From NCBI GenBank assembly GCA_036785705.1, contig JAWUZG010000056.1, forward strand, positions 19,536,501 to 19,600,500: a DNA stretch of 64,000 nucleotides, read 5' to 3'. The position numbers and the translations under genes are program-made. Below are positions 37,480 through 51,557 of the stretch, piece by piece (positions within the stretch are counted from its first letter, which is position 1; every line of letters begins with the position of its first letter). The stretch is from Acanthornis magna (lineage: Eukaryota; Chordata; Aves; Passeriformes; Acanthizidae). The notes under the pieces were generated by a model that worked only from the letters and a program-made list of their open reading frames with translations, did not search any database and had not been told where the DNA came from.

Positions 37480-37893
37480 GCACGGCACAGGTCTCGTGGC
37501 TGTCGGTCCCCTCCCCACAGGTCACCGAGCACCGCAAGACCCAGAGTACAGCTTAGGACATTCCAGCACCGGGCACAGATCCCCGCGTCCCGGCCAGCCC
37601 CGGCTTGGCTCTCGGGACAGGCTGGAGCTGCTCCCGACCACCGCCGCCCCCTCGGGACCCGGGTCCCAGGGCTTTGCACGGTGCCCGGCTGTGGGACCAT
37701 CATCTCTCGGGGAGATCCCCTCTCCGGAACATGACACGGACAGAGCAGTCGATGCTGTTGGGATGGGACAGGATACGTCACAGTATATGGAGCCGGTTGC
37801 CAGAATTACCAGAGGTTTTTGCGTGGCATTCCTGCTCATCTGCTGCCCAGCTGGGAACTGAAATGGATACCATCAACTGTTACGTAAAATTAA
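37480..37893 (+). repeat. Repeat R, copy 2
   Basis: It starts GCACGGCACAGGTCTCGTGG and runs through GGACATTCCAGCACCGGGCA, CAGGGCTTTGCACGGTGCCC and CTGCCCAGCTGGGAACTGAA to a short link into TA-rich simple sequence. It matches 62352-62780 over its whole length in the same orientation, with scattered substitutions. Confidence 0.9.
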
Positions 37894-38490
37894 ATGTGTA
37901 TATGTATATGTATATGTATATGAATAAATACATATACATGCATACATGTATATGTATACATCCATACATGTATATATCTCTATATATCTATATATCTATA
38001 GATATATCTATATCTATATATATCTATATATATATCTATATATATATATATCTATATATCTATAGATATATAGAGATATATAGTTATATAGAGATACAGG
38101 TATAATGTGTGTGTATATATATGTGTGTGTATAAATACACATATATATACATATATGTATATATGTAAATACATATACATACATGTATATATATAAATAA
38201 ATACATATACATGTGTATATATAAAAATACATATACATACACACACATATATATGTATATATATGTGTATATACTTGTATGTATATCTATGTATAATATA
38301 TATGTACATATATCTATATCTAATATATATGTATGTATGTGTATATATATGTATGTATATGTATACATATGTATGTGCATGTATATATATATGTGTATAT
38401 CTATGTGTATATATATGTATGAAAACCTATATGTACATATATCTATGTGTATCTCTCTGTCTCTCTCTCTATGTATGTCTATGTCTATAT
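37894..38490. repeat. TA-rich simple-sequence tract attached to R copy 2
   Basis: About 600 bases are TATATG, TATATC and TACATA-type units with almost no other sequence. It contains a perfect 22-bp palindrome at 38052-38073 and reads as short Tyr/Ile/Met-rich frames on both strands, which are not genes. A matching tract follows R copy 3. Confidence 0.95.
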
Positions 38491-39410
38491 GTGCTGTGCT
38501 TTGAGCCTGCCTAAATGGTAGGCAGCTATACTGTCTGCTCTCTGTACTGTCTCCTGCTGCAGCTGTGCAGAGGAGAACCAAAAAAAACTAAAACAAACAC
38601 ACTGTACTCATGAGTTGAGGTAAGCCCCTGGTGGGAGGATGTGCAGAAGAAAAGGGCAGAACAGGCTTCAAACTTAAATTTGAAAAGTAATTTGTTAACC
38701 TAACAGAGTTGGAGGATAAATCAGAGGTAAAAATAAGCTCTTAAGACACTGTTTCCTCACTCACCCCCCTTCCCGTCTTAAGGCACAGTTTCTCTGCTCA
38801 CCCCCCTCCCTCCTTCCAACCAACAGCTCTGGGGCAGGGTATGGGTTTTTTTCTTAGTCAGTCCATCACCAGAATTCTTCTGCTACAAACACTGTTTCTC
38901 TACTGCCCCCTCTCCCTATTTAGACCCCATTTCTCAGCTCACCCATGTCCTTCCTTCCAAACAATAGCTCTTGGGGTGGGGGGGGGGTCGGCAGGGTATG
39001 GGGATTTCCTTTGGTCAGTGTGTCAGGGAGAAGAGTCCTCTACTTAACCATGAGGTCCCTCCCATGAGAGACAATCCTCTATGAACTTCTTTGGTGGGGG
39101 TCCCATCTCAGGAGCGGCAGCCTGCCTCAATCTGCTGCAATGGGAGTTGTTGTCCATAGGGTGCAGACTTCCAAGCTGAGGCCAGACTGTTACTGTGATA
39201 AATGAGTGAATGATCAATGCTGGCTTTTGCATATATGCATTTAACATTTACGAGTGATGCGTACTGTATAAAAAAATAGTGTTAAGATAAAATATAATTA
39301 AGTAGAAAAAAGGTTAGGGTCAATTGTAATTTTGAAATAGTTGTGGTATGTTAGAAAATGTAGTAATAAATACATGGTAATAAATGCCTTTTAAGTTGAT
39401 AAATCACAGA
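38491..39410. repeat. LTR-like and duplicated sequence left of the satellite
   Basis: A block of about 150 bases is present twice (about 38745-38850 and 38895-39010), sharing CACTGTTTC, TTCCAA.CAA.AGCTCT and GGGTATGGG. Following it, GGTCCCTCCCATGAGAGACA and CTCTATGAACTTCTT (39053-39095) resemble an internal segment of common avian LTRs. The last 200 bases are AT-rich with nothing recognised. Confidence 0.5.
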
Positions 39411-40122
39411 CCCAGTGATTTCAGCCCCAGCCCTACAGTCCCCAGTGATTTCAGCTCCAGCCCTACAGTCCCCAGCCCAGCCCCAGTGATTTCAGCTCCA
39501 GACCCACAAGCTTTATTGCACTGCCACCTCTGCTCTTCCAGCTCCAGCTCCGCATTACTTCAGCACCGCCGGCTCCAGCTGCTGCAGGTCCAAAGGGCAG
39601 GATCTTCCTCTCGGCTCCAGCTCGGCAACGAGTCGGCTCCAGCCCCACACTCTCTAACCCTGCCCCACAGTCACTATCCCAGGCCTATTCTGATTTCTGC
39701 TCCAATACTACTGTCGCTAGTCCAGTTCTACAGCGATTTAACTCCAGCCCCCCAGTCTCTACTCCAGACTCATAGTCAATAAGACACCTCCACCATGATT
39801 TCTCATCCAATCCCACAGTCCCTTTTTCACTGCTTCATTTTCTATACCATTTTCAGTCCCAATCCAAGCCCCACACTCAGTACCACAGCCCCACAAGGAT
39901 TTCACGCTCAGCTATACATTGCCTTGAAGAGACGCAGTCAAGAGCCCAGCACTCGCAGGGTTTGAGACGCAAGCTTACAGTTCCTTTCTCAGCCCGACGT
40001 TTTCTGTGCAATTTTCAGATGCAATCCAAACCTCACAATCAATATCACAGCCCTATAGTGATTCCAGGCCCAAGCCTACAGTGCCTTGCTCAGCTCTACC
40101 CTTGCTATCCCATTTTCAGTCT

Positions 40123-43100
40123 CTAGCCCAGCCCCAGTGATTTCAGCCCCAGCCCTACAGTCCCCAGTGATTTCAGCTCCAGCCCTACAGTCCCCAGCCC
40201 AGCCCCAGTGATTTCAGCTCCAGACCCACAAGCTTTATTGCACTGCCACCTCTGCTCTTCAGCTCCAGCTCCGCATTTCTCCAGAACCACCGGCTCCAGC
40301 TGCTGCAGGTCCAAAGGGCAGGATCTTCCTCTCGGCTTCAGCTCGGCAACGAGTCGGCTCCAGCCCCACACTCTCTAACCCTGCCCACAGTCACTATCCC
40401 AGGCCCATTTTGATTTCAGCTCCAATCCTACTGCCACTAGTCCAGAACTACAGTGATTTCAGCTCCAGCCCCACAGTCTCTACCCCAGCCCCAGAGTCAG
40501 TTAAGACGCCTCCACCACCATTTCAGCTCCAATCCCACAGTGCCTTTTTCGGCGTGACCTTTTCTATCCCGTGTTCAGTCCTAATCCCAGCCCCACATTC
40601 ACCATCACAGCCTTACAAATATTTCAAGCTCAGCCCTACATTGCCTTGCAGAGACACAGTCAAGAGCCCAGAACTACCAGAGTTTGAGGCGCAACCGTAC
40701 AGTGCCTTTTCCAGCCCTACAGTTCCTATCCCATTTTCAGTCACAAGCCCACCCCACAGGAAATAGCACAGCCCAAGCCTACAGTGCCTTGCTCAGCTCT
40801 ACCCTTGCTATCCCATTTTCAGTCTCTAGCCCAGCCCCAGTGATTTCAGCCCCAGCCCTACAGTCCCCAGTGATTTCAGCTCTAGCCCTACAGTCCCCAG
40901 CCCAGCCCCAGTGATTTCAGCTCCAGACCCACAAGCTTTATTGCACTGCCACCTCTGCTCTTCCAGCTCCAGCTCCGCATTTCTCCAGCACCGCCGGCTC
41001 CAGCTGCTGCAGGTCCAAAGGGCAGGATCTTCCTCTCGGCTCCAGCTCGGCAACGAGTCGACTCCAGCCCCACACTCTCTAACCCTGCCCCACAGTCACT
41101 ATCCCAGGCCTATTCTGATTTCTGCTCCAATACTACTGTCGCTAGCCCAGCCCCAGTGATTTCAGCTCCAATCCTACAGTCACTAGCCCAGCTCTACAGT
41201 GATTTCAGCTCCAGCCCTGCAGTCTCTACCCCTGCCCCACAGTCACTATCCCAGGCCCATTTTGATTTCTGCTCCAATACTACTGTCGCTAGCCCAGTTC
41301 TACAGTGATTTCAGCTCCAGCCCCGCTGTCTCTACTCCAGACTCATAGTCAATAAGACACCTCCACCATGATTTCTCATCCAATCCCACAGTCCCTTTTT
41401 CAATGCTCCATTTTCTATCCCATTTTCAGTCCCAATCCAAGCCCCACACTCAATACCACAGCCCCACAAGGATTTCACGCTCAGCTATACATTGCCTTGA
41501 AGAGACGCAGTCAAGAGCCCAGCACTCGCAGGGTTTGAGACGCAAGCTTACAGTTCCTTTCTCAGCCCGACGCTTTCTATGTCATTTTCAGATGCAATCC
41601 AAACCTCACAATCAATATCACAGCCCTATAGTGATTCCAGGCCCAAGCCTACAGTGCCTTGCTCAGCTCTACACTTGCTATCCCATTTTGAGTCTCTAGC
41701 CCAGCCCCAGTGATTTCAGCCCCAGCCCTACAGTCCCCAGTGATTTCAGCTCCAGCCCTACAGTCCCCAGCCCAGCCCCAGTGATTTCAGCTCCAGACCC
41801 ACAAGCTTTATTGCACTGCCACCTCTGCTCTTCCAGCTCCAGCTCCGCATTTCTCCAGCACCGCCGGCTCCAGCTGCTGCAGGTCCAAAGGGCAGGATCT
41901 TCCTCTCGGCTCCAGCTCGGCAACGAGTCGGCTCCAGCCCCACACTCTCTAACCCTGCCCACAGTCACTATCCCAGGCCTATTCTGATTTCAGCTCCAAT
42001 CCTAAAGTCCCGAGCCCAGCCCCAGTGATTTCAGCTCCAATCCTACAGTCACTAGCCCAGCTCTACAGTGATTTCAGCTCCAGCACTGCAGTCTCTACCC
42101 CTGCCCCACAGTCACTATCCCAGGCCCATTTTGATTTCTGCTCCAATACTACTGTCGCTAGCCCAGTTCTACAGTGATTTCAGCTCCAGCCCCACAGTCT
42201 CTACCCCAGCCCCAGAGTCAGTTAAGACGCCTCCACCACCATTTCAGCTCCAATCCCACAGTGCCTTTTCCGGCGTGACCTTTTCTATCCCGTGTTCAGT
42301 CCTAATCCCAGCCCCACATTCACCATCACAGCCTTACAAATATTTCAAGCTCAGCCCTACATTGCCTTGCAGAGACGCAGTCAAGAGCCCAGAACTACCA
42401 GAGTTTGAGGCGCAACCGTACAGTGCCTTTTCCAGCCCTACAGTTCCTATCCCATTTTCAGTCACAAGCCCACCCCACAGGAAATAGCACAGCCCAAGCC
42501 TACAGTGCCTTGCTCAGCTCTACCCTTGCTATCCCATTTTCAGTCTCTAGCCCAGCCCCAGTGATTTCAGCCCCAGCCCTACAGTCCCCAGTGATTTCAG
42601 CTCCAGCCCTACAGTCCCCAGCCCAGCCCCAGTGATTTCAGCTCCAGACCCACAAGCTTTATTGCACTGCCACCTCTGCTCTTCCAGCTCCAGCTCCGCA
42701 TTTCTCCAGCACCGCCGGCTCCAGCTGCTGCAGGTCCAAAGGGCAGGATCTTCCTCTCGGCTCCAGCTCGGCAACGAGTCGGCTCCAGCCCCACACTCTC
42801 TAACCCTGCCCCACAGTCACTATCCCAGGCCTATTCTGATTTCAGCTCCAATCCTAAAGTCCCGAGCCCAGCCCCAGTGATTTCAGCTCCAATCCTACAG
42901 TCACTAGCCCAGCTCTACAGTGATTTCAGCTCCAGCCCTGCAGTCTCTACCCCTGCCCCACAGTCACTATCCCAGGCCCATTTTGATTTCTGCTCCAATA
43001 CTACTGTCGCTAGCCCAGTTCTACAGTGATTTCAGCTCCAGCCCCACAGTCTCTACCCCAGCCCCAGAGTCAGTTAAGACGCCTCCACCACCATTTCAGC

Positions 43101-46100
43101 TCCAATCCCACAGTGCCTTTTCCGGCGTGACCTTTTCTATCCCGTGTTCAGTCCTAATCCCAGCCCCACATTCACCATCACAGCCTTACAAATATTTCAA
43201 GCTCAGCCCTACATTGCCTTGCAGAGACGCAGTCAAGAGCCCAGAACTACCAGAGTTTGAGGCGCAACCGTACAGTGCCTTTTCCAGCCCTACAGTTCCT
43301 ATCCCATTTTCAGTCACAAGCCCACCCCACAGGAAATAGCACAGCCCAAGCCTACAGTGCCTTGCTCAGCTCTACCCTTGCTATCCCATTTTCAGTCTCT
43401 AGCCCAGCCCCAGTGATTTCAGCCCCAGCCCTACAGTCCCCAGTGATTTCAGCTCCAGCCCTACAGTCCCCAGCCCAGCCCCAGTGATTTCAGCTCCAGA
43501 CCCACAAGCTTTATTGCACTGCCACCTCTGCTCTTCCAGCTCCAGCTCCGCATTTCTCCAGCACCGCCGGCTCCAGCTGCTGCAGGTCCAAAGGGCAGGA
43601 TCTTCCTCTCGGCTCCAGCTCGGCAACGAGTCGGCTCCAGCCCCACACTCTCTAACCCTGCCCCACAGTCACTATCCCAGGCCTATTCTGATTTCAGCTC
43701 CAATCCTAAAGTCCCGAGCCCAGCCCCAGTGATTTCAGCTCCAATCCTACAGTCACTAGCCCAGCTCTACAGTGATTTCAGCTCCAGCCCTGCAGTCTCT
43801 ACCCCTGCCCCACAGTCACTATCCCAGGCCCATTTTGATTTCTGCTCCAATACTACTGTCGCTAGCCCAGTTCTACAGTGATTTCAGCTCCAGCCCCACA
43901 GTCTCTACCCCAGCCCCAGAGTCAGTTAAGACGCCTCCACCACCATTTCAGCTCCAATCCCACAGTGCCTTTTTCGGCGTGACCTTTTCTATCCCGTGTT
44001 CAGTCCTAATCCCAGCCCCACATTCACCATCACAGCCTTACAAATATTTCAAGCTCAGCCCTACATTGCCTTGCAGAGACACAGTCAAGAGCCCAGAACT
44101 ACCAGAGTTTGAGGCGCAACCATACAGTGCCTTTTCCAGCCCTACAGTTCCTATCCCATTTTCAGTCACAAGCCCACCCCACAGGAAATAGCACAGCCCA
44201 AGCCTACAGTGCCTTGCTCAGCTCTACCCTTGCTATCCCATTTTCAGTCTCTAGCCCAGCCCCAGTGATTTCAGCCCCAGCCCTACAGTCCCCAGTGATT
44301 TCAGCTCCAGCCCTACAGTCCCCAGCCCAGCCCCAGTGATTTCAGCTCCAGACCCACAAGCTTTATTGCACTGCCACCTCTGCTCTTCCAGCTCCAGCTC
44401 CGCATTACTTCAGCACCGCCGGCTCCAGCTGCTGCAGGTCCAAAGGGCAGGATCTTCCTCTCGGCTCCAGCTCGGCAACGAGTCGGCTCCAGCCCCACAC
44501 TCTCTAACCCTGCCCCACAGTCACTATCCCAGGCCTATTCTGATTTCTGCTCCAATACTACTGTCGCTAGCCCAGTTCTACAGTGATTTAACTCCAGCCC
44601 CCCAGTCTCTACTCCAGACTCATAGTCAATAAGACACCTCCACCATGATTTCTCATCCAATCCCACAGTCCCTTTTTCACTGCTTCATTTTCTATCCCAT
44701 TTTCAGTCCCAATCCAAGCCCCACACTCAGTACCACAGCCCCACAAGGATTTCACGCTCAGCTATACATTGCCTTGAAGAGACGCAGTCAAGAGCCCAGC
44801 ACTCGCAGGGTTTGAGACGCAAGCTTACAGTTCCTTTCTCAGCCCGACGCTTTCTATGCAATTTTCAGATGCAATCCAAACCTCACAATCAATATCACAG
44901 CCCTATAGTGATTCCAGGCCCAAGCCTACAGTGCCTTGCTCAGCTCTACCCTTGCTATCCCATTTTCAGTCTCTAGCCCAGCCCCAGTGATTTCAGCCCC
45001 AGCCCTACAGTCCCCAGTGATTTCAGCTCCAGCCCTACAGTCCCCAGCCCAGCCCCAGTGATTTCAGCTCCAGACCCACAAGCTTTATTGCACTGCCACC
45101 TCTGCTCTTCAGCTCCAGCTCCGCATTTCTCCAGAACCACCGGCTCCAGCTGCTGCAGGTCCAAAGGGCAGGATCTTCCTCTCGGCTTCAGCTCGGCAAC
45201 GAGTCGGCTCCAGCCCCACACTCTCTAACCCTGCCCACAGTCACTATCCCAGGCCTATTCTGATTTCTGCTCCAATACTACTGTCGCTAGCCCAGCCCCA
45301 GTGATTTCAGCTCCAATCCTACAGTCACTAGCCCAGCTCTACAGTGATTTCAGCTCCAGCCCTGCAGTCTCTACCCCTGCCCCACAGTCACTATCCCAGG
45401 CCCATTTTGATTTCTGCTCCAATACTACTGTCGCTAGCCCAGTTCTACAGTGATTTCAGCTCCAGCCCCGCTGTCTCTACTCCAGACTCATAGTCAATAA
45501 GACACCTCCACCATGATTTCTCATCCAATCCCACAGTCCCTTTTTCAATGCTCCATTTTCTATCCCATTTTCAGTCCCAATCCAAGCCCCACACTCAATA
45601 CCACAGCCCCACAAGGATTTCACGCTCAGCTATACATTGCCTTGAAGAGACGCAGTCAAGAGCCCAGCACTCGCAGGGTTTGAGATGCAAGCTTACAGTT
45701 CCTTTCTCAGCCCGACGCTTTCTATGCAATTTTCAGATGCAATCCAAACCTCACAATCAATATCACAGCCCTATAGTGATTCCAGGCCCAAGCCTACAGT
45801 GCCTTGCTCAGCTCTACCCTTGCTATCCCATTTTCAGTCTCTAGCCCAGCCCCAGTGATTTCAGCCCCAGCCCTACAGTCCCCAGTGATTTCAGCTCCAG
45901 CCCTACAGTCCCCAGCCCAGCCCCAGTGATTTCAGCTCCAGACCCACAAGCTTTATTGCACTGCCACCTCTGCTCTTCAGCTCCAGCTCCGCATTTCTCC
46001 AGAACCACCGGCTCCAGCTGCTGCAGGTCCAAAGGGCAGGATCTTCCTCTCGGCTTCAGCTCGGCAACGAGTCGGCTCCAGCCCCACACTCTCTAACCCT

Positions 46101-49100
46101 GCCCACAGTCACTATCCCAGGCCTATTCTGATTTCAGCTCCAATCCTACTGCCACTAGTCCAGAACTACAGTGATTTCAGCTCCAGCCCCACAGTCTCTA
46201 CCCCAGCCCCAGAGTCAGTTAAGACGCCTCCACCACCATTTCAGCTCCAATCCCACAGTGCCTTTTTCGGCGTGACCTTTTCTATCCCGTGTTCAGTCCT
46301 AATCCCAGCCCCACATTCACCATCACAGCCTTACAAATATTTCAAGCTCAGCCCTACATTGCCTTGCAGAGACACAGTCAAGAGCCCAGAACTACCAGAG
46401 TTTGAGGCGCAACCGTACAGTGCCTTTTCCAGCCCTACAGTTCCTATCCCATTTTCAGTCACAAGCCCACCCCACAGGAAATAGCACAGCCCAAGCCTAC
46501 AGTGCCTTGCTCAGCTCTACCCTTGCTATCCCATTTTCAGTCTCTAGCCCAGCCCCAGTGATTTCAGCCCCAGCCCTACAGTCCCCAGTGATTTCAGCTC
46601 CAGCCCTACAGTCCCCAGCCCAGCCCCAGTGATTTCAGCTCCAGACCCACAAGCTTTATTGCACTGCCACCTCTGCTCTTCCAGCTCCAGCTCCGCATTT
46701 CTCCAGCACCGCCGGCTCCAGCTGCTGCAGGTCCAAAGGGCAGGATCTTCCTCTCGGCTCCAGCTCGGCAACGAGTCGGCTCCAGCCCCACACTCTCTAA
46801 CCCTGCCCCACAGTCACTATCCCAGGCCTATTCTGATTTCTGCTCCAATACTACTGTCGCTAGCCCAGCCCCAGTGATTTCAGCTCCAATCCTACAGTCA
46901 CTAGCCCAGCTCTACAGTGATTTCAGCTCCAGCCCTGCAGTCTCTACCCCTGCCCCACAGTCACTATCCCAGGCCCATTTTGATTTCTGCTCCAATACTA
47001 CTGTCGCTAGCCCAGTTCTACAGTGATTTCAGCTCCAGCCCCGCTGTCTCTACTCCAGACTCATAGTCAATAAGACACCTCCACCATGATTTCTCATCCA
47101 ATCCCACAGTCCCTTTTTCAATGCTCCATTTTCTATCCCATTTTCAGTCCCAATCCAAGCCCCACACTCAATACCACAGCCCCACAAGGATTTCACGCTC
47201 AGCTATACATTGCCTTGAAGAGACGCAGTCAAGAGCCCAGCACTCGCAGGGTTTGAGACGCAAGCTTACAGTTCCTTTCTCAGCCCGACGCTTTCTATGT
47301 CATTTTCAGATGCAATCCAAACCTCACAATCAATATCACAGCCCTATAGTGATTCCAGGCCCAAGCCTACAGTGCCTTGCTCAGCTCTACACTTGCTATC
47401 CCATTTTGAGTCTCTAGCCCAGCCCCAGTGATTTCAGCCCCAGCCCTACAGTCCCCAGTGATTTCAGCTCTAGCCCTACAGTCCCCAGCCCAGCCCCAGT
47501 GATTTCAGCTCCAGACCCACAAGCTTTATTGCACTGCCACCTCTGCTCTTCCAGCTCCAGCTCCGCATTTCTCCAGCACCGCCGGCTCCAGCTGCTGCAG
47601 GTCCAAAGGGCAGGATCTTCCTCTCGGCTCCAGCTCGGCAACGAGTCGGCTCCAGCCCCACACTCTCTAACCCTGCCCACAGTCACTATCCCAGGCCTAT
47701 TCTGATTTCAGCTCCAATCCTAAAGTCCCGAGCCCAGCCCCAGTGATTTCAGCTCCAATCCTACAGTCACTAGCCCAGCTCTACAGTGATTTCAGCTCCA
47801 GCACTGCAGTCTCTACCCCTGCCCCACAGTCACTATCCCAGGCCCATTTTGATTTCTGCTCCAATACTACTGTCGCTAGCCCAGTTCTACAGTGATTTCA
47901 GCTCCAGCCCCACAGTCTCTACCCCAGCCCCAGAGTCAGTTAAGACGCCTCCACCACCATTTCAGCTCCAATCCCACAGTGCCTTTTCCGGCGTGACCTT
48001 TTCTATCCCGTGTTCAGTCCTAATCCCAGCCCCACATTCACCATCACAGCCTTACAAATATTTCAAGCTCAGCCCTACATTGCCTTGCAGAGACGCAGTC
48101 AAGAGCCCAGAACTACCAGAGTTTGAGGCGCAACCGTACAGTGCCTTTTCCAGCCCTACAGTTCCTATCCCATTTTCAGTCACAAGCCCACCCCACAGGA
48201 AATAGCACAGCCCAAGCCTACAGTGCCTTGCTCAGCTCTACCCTTGCTATCCCATTTTCAGTCTCTAGCCCAGCCCCAGTGATTTCAGCCCCAGCCCTAC
48301 AGTCCCCAGTGATTTCAGCTCCAGCCCTACAGTCCCCAGCCCAGCCCCAGTGATTTCAGCTCCAGACCCACAAGCTTTATTGCACTGCCACCTCTGCTCT
48401 TCCAGCTCCAGCTCCGCATTTCTCCAGCACCGCCGGCTCCAGCTGCTGCAGGTCCAAAGGGCAGGATCTTCCTCTCGGCTCCAGCTCGGCAACGAGTCGG
48501 CTCCAGCCCCACACTCTCTAACCCTGCCCACAGTCACTATCCCAGGCCTATTCTGATTTCAGCTCCAATCCTAAAGTCCCGAGCCCAGCCCCAGTGATTT
48601 CAGCTCCAATCCTACAGTCACTAGCCCAGCTCTACAGTGATTTCAGCTCCAGCCCTGCAGTCTCTACCCCTGCCCCACAGTCACTATCCCAGGCCCATTT
48701 TGATTTCTGCTCCAATACTACTGTCGCTAGCCCAGTTCTACAGTGATTTCAGCTCCAGCCCCACAGTCTCTACCCCAGCCCCAGAGTCAGTTAAGACGCC
48801 TCCACCACCATTTCAGCTCCAATCCCACAGTGCCTTTTCCGGCGTGACCTTTTCTATCCCGTGTTCAGTCCTAATCCCAGCCCCACATTCACCATCACAG
48901 CCTTACAAATATTTCAAGCTCAGCCCTACATTGCCTTGCAGAGACGCAGTCAAGAGCCCAGAACTACCAGAGTTTGAGGCGCAACCGTACAGTGCCTTTT
49001 CCAGCCCTACAGTTCCTATCCCATTTTCAGTCACAAGCCCACCCCACAGGAAATAGCACAGCCCAAGCCTACAGTGCCTTGCTCAGCTCTACCCTTGCTA

Positions 49101-51557
49101 TCCCATTTTCAGTCTCTAGCCCAGCCCCAGTGATTTCAGCCCCAGCCCTACAGTCCCCAGTGATTTCAGCTCCAGCCCTACAGTCCCCAGCCCAGCCCCA
49201 GTGATTTCAGCTCCAGACCCACAAGCTTTATTGCACTGCCACCTCTGCTCTTCCAGCTCCAGCTCCGCATTTCTCCAGCACCGCCGGCTCCAGCTGCTGC
49301 AGGTCCAAAGGGCAGGATCTTCCTCTCGGCTCCAGCTCGGCAACGAGTCGGCTCCAGCCCCACACTCTCTAACCCTGCCCCACAGTCACTATCCCAGGCC
49401 TATTCTGATTTCAGCTCCAATCCTAAAGTCCCGAGCCCAGCCCCAGTGATTTCAGCTCCAATCCTACAGTCACTAGCCCAGCTCTACAGTGATTTCAGCT
49501 CCAGCCCTGCAGTCTCTACCCCTGCCCCACAGTCACTATCCCAGGCCCATTTTGATTTCTGCTCCAATACTACTGTCGCTAGCCCAGTTCTACAGTGATT
49601 TCAGCTCCAGCCCCACAGTCTCTACCCCAGCCCCAGAGTCAGTTAAGACGCCTCCACCACCATTTCAGCTCCAATCCCACAGTGCCTTTTTCGGCGTGAC
49701 CTTTTCTATCCCGTGTTCAGTCCTAATCCCAGCCCCACATTCACCATCACAGCCTTACAAATATTTCAAGCTCAGCCCTACATTGCCTTGCAGAGACACA
49801 GTCAAGAGCCCAGAACTACCAGAGTTTGAGGCGCAACCGTACAGTGCCTTTTCCAGCCCTACAGTTCCTATCCCATTTTCAGTCACAAGCCCACCCCACA
49901 GGAAATAGCACAGCCCAAGCCTACAGTGCCTTGCTCAGCTCTACCCTTGCTATCCCATTTTCAGTCTCTAGCCCAGCCCCAGTGATTTCAGCCCCAGCCC
50001 TACAGTCCCCAGTGATTTCAGCTCCAGCCCTACAGTCCCCAGCCCAGCCCCAGTGATTTCAGCTCCAGACCCACAAGCTTTATTGCACTGCCACCTCTGC
50101 TCTTCCAGCTCCAGCTCCGCATTACTTCAGCACCGCCGGCTCCAGCTGCTGCAGGTCCAAAGGGCAGGATCTTCCTCTCGGCTCCAGCTCGGCAACGAGT
50201 CGGCTCCAGCCCCACACTCTCTAACCCTGCCCCACAGTCACTATCCCAGGCCTATTCTGATTTCTGCTCCAATACTACTGTCGCTAGCCCAGTTCTACAG
50301 TGATTTAACTCCAGCCCCCCAGTCTCTACTCCAGACTCATAGTCAATAAGACACCTCCACCATGATTTCTCATCCAATCCCCCAGTCCCTTTTTCACTGC
50401 TTCATTTTCTATCCCATTTTCAGTCCCAATCCAAGCCCCACACTCAGTACCACAGCCCCACAAGGATTTCACGCTCAGCTATACATTGCCTTGAAGAGAC
50501 GCAGTCAAGAGCCCAGCACTCGCAGGGTTTGAGACGCAAGCTTACAGTTCCTTTCTCAGCCCGACGCTTTCTATGCAATTTTCAGATGCAATCCAAACCT
50601 CACAATCAATATCACAGCCCTATAGTGATTCCAGGCCCAAGCCTACAGTGCCTTGCTCAGCTCTACCCTTGCTATCCCATTTTCAGTCTCTAGCCCAGCC
50701 CCAGTGATTTCAGCCCCAGCCCTACAGTCCCCAGTGATTTCAGCTCCAGCCCTACAGTCCCCAGCCCAGCCCCAGTGATTTCAGCTCCAGACCCACAAGC
50801 TTTATTGCACTGCCACCTCTGCTCTTCAGCTCCAGCTCCGCATTTCTCCAGAACCACCGGCTCCAGCTGCTGCAGGTCCAAAGGGCAGGATCTTCCTCTC
50901 GGCTTCAGCTCGGCAACGAGTCGGCTCCAGCCCCACACTCTCTAACCCTGCCCACAGTCACTATCCCAGGCCTATTCTGATTTCTGCTCCAATACTACTG
51001 TCGCTAGCCCAGCCCCAGTGATTTCAGCTCCAATCCTACAGTCACTAGCCCAGCTCTACAGTGATTTCAGCTCCAGCCCTGCAGTCTCTACCCCTGCCCC
51101 ACAGTCACTATCCCAGGCCCATTTTGATTTCTGCTCCAATACTACTGTCGCTAGCCCAGTTCTACAGTGATTTCAGCTCCAGCCCCGCTGTCTCTACTCC
51201 AGACTCATAGTCAATAAGACACCTCCACCATGATTTCTCATCCAATCCCACAGTCCCTTTTTCAATGCTCCATTTTCTATCCCATTTTCAGTCCCAATCC
51301 AAGCCCCACACTCAATACCACAGCCCCACAAGGATTTCACGCTCAGCTATACATTGCCTTGAAGAGACGCAGTCAAGAGCCCAGCACTCGCAGGGTTTGA
51401 GATGCAAGCTTACAGTTCCTTTCTCAGCCCGACGCTTTCTATGCAATTTTCAGATGCAATCCAAACCTCACAATCAATATCACAGCCCTATAGTGATTCC
51501 AGGCCCAAGCCTACAGTGCCTTGCTCAGCTCTACCCTTGCTATCCCATTTTCAGTCT
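40123..51557 (+). repeat. Higher-order repeat of about 5.72 kb, two copies
   Basis: Positions 40123-45840 and 45841-51557 repeat each other with an offset of 5,717-5,718 bp. Matching landmarks include 40684/46402, 41403/47121, 42068/47786, 44336/50053 and 45548/51265. Differences seen are mostly single bases and small insertions. Confidence 0.9.

Noticed and set aside
38084..38581. 165-codon Tyr/Ile-rich minus-strand frame
   Set aside because: It is translation of TA-rich simple sequence.
42068..42487. Repeated 139-codon + strand frame, present in five satellite monomers
   Set aside because: It is Ser/Pro-rich text set by the sub-repeat. Other monomers break the frame, it has no splice or promoter context, and its recurrence follows the satellite period.
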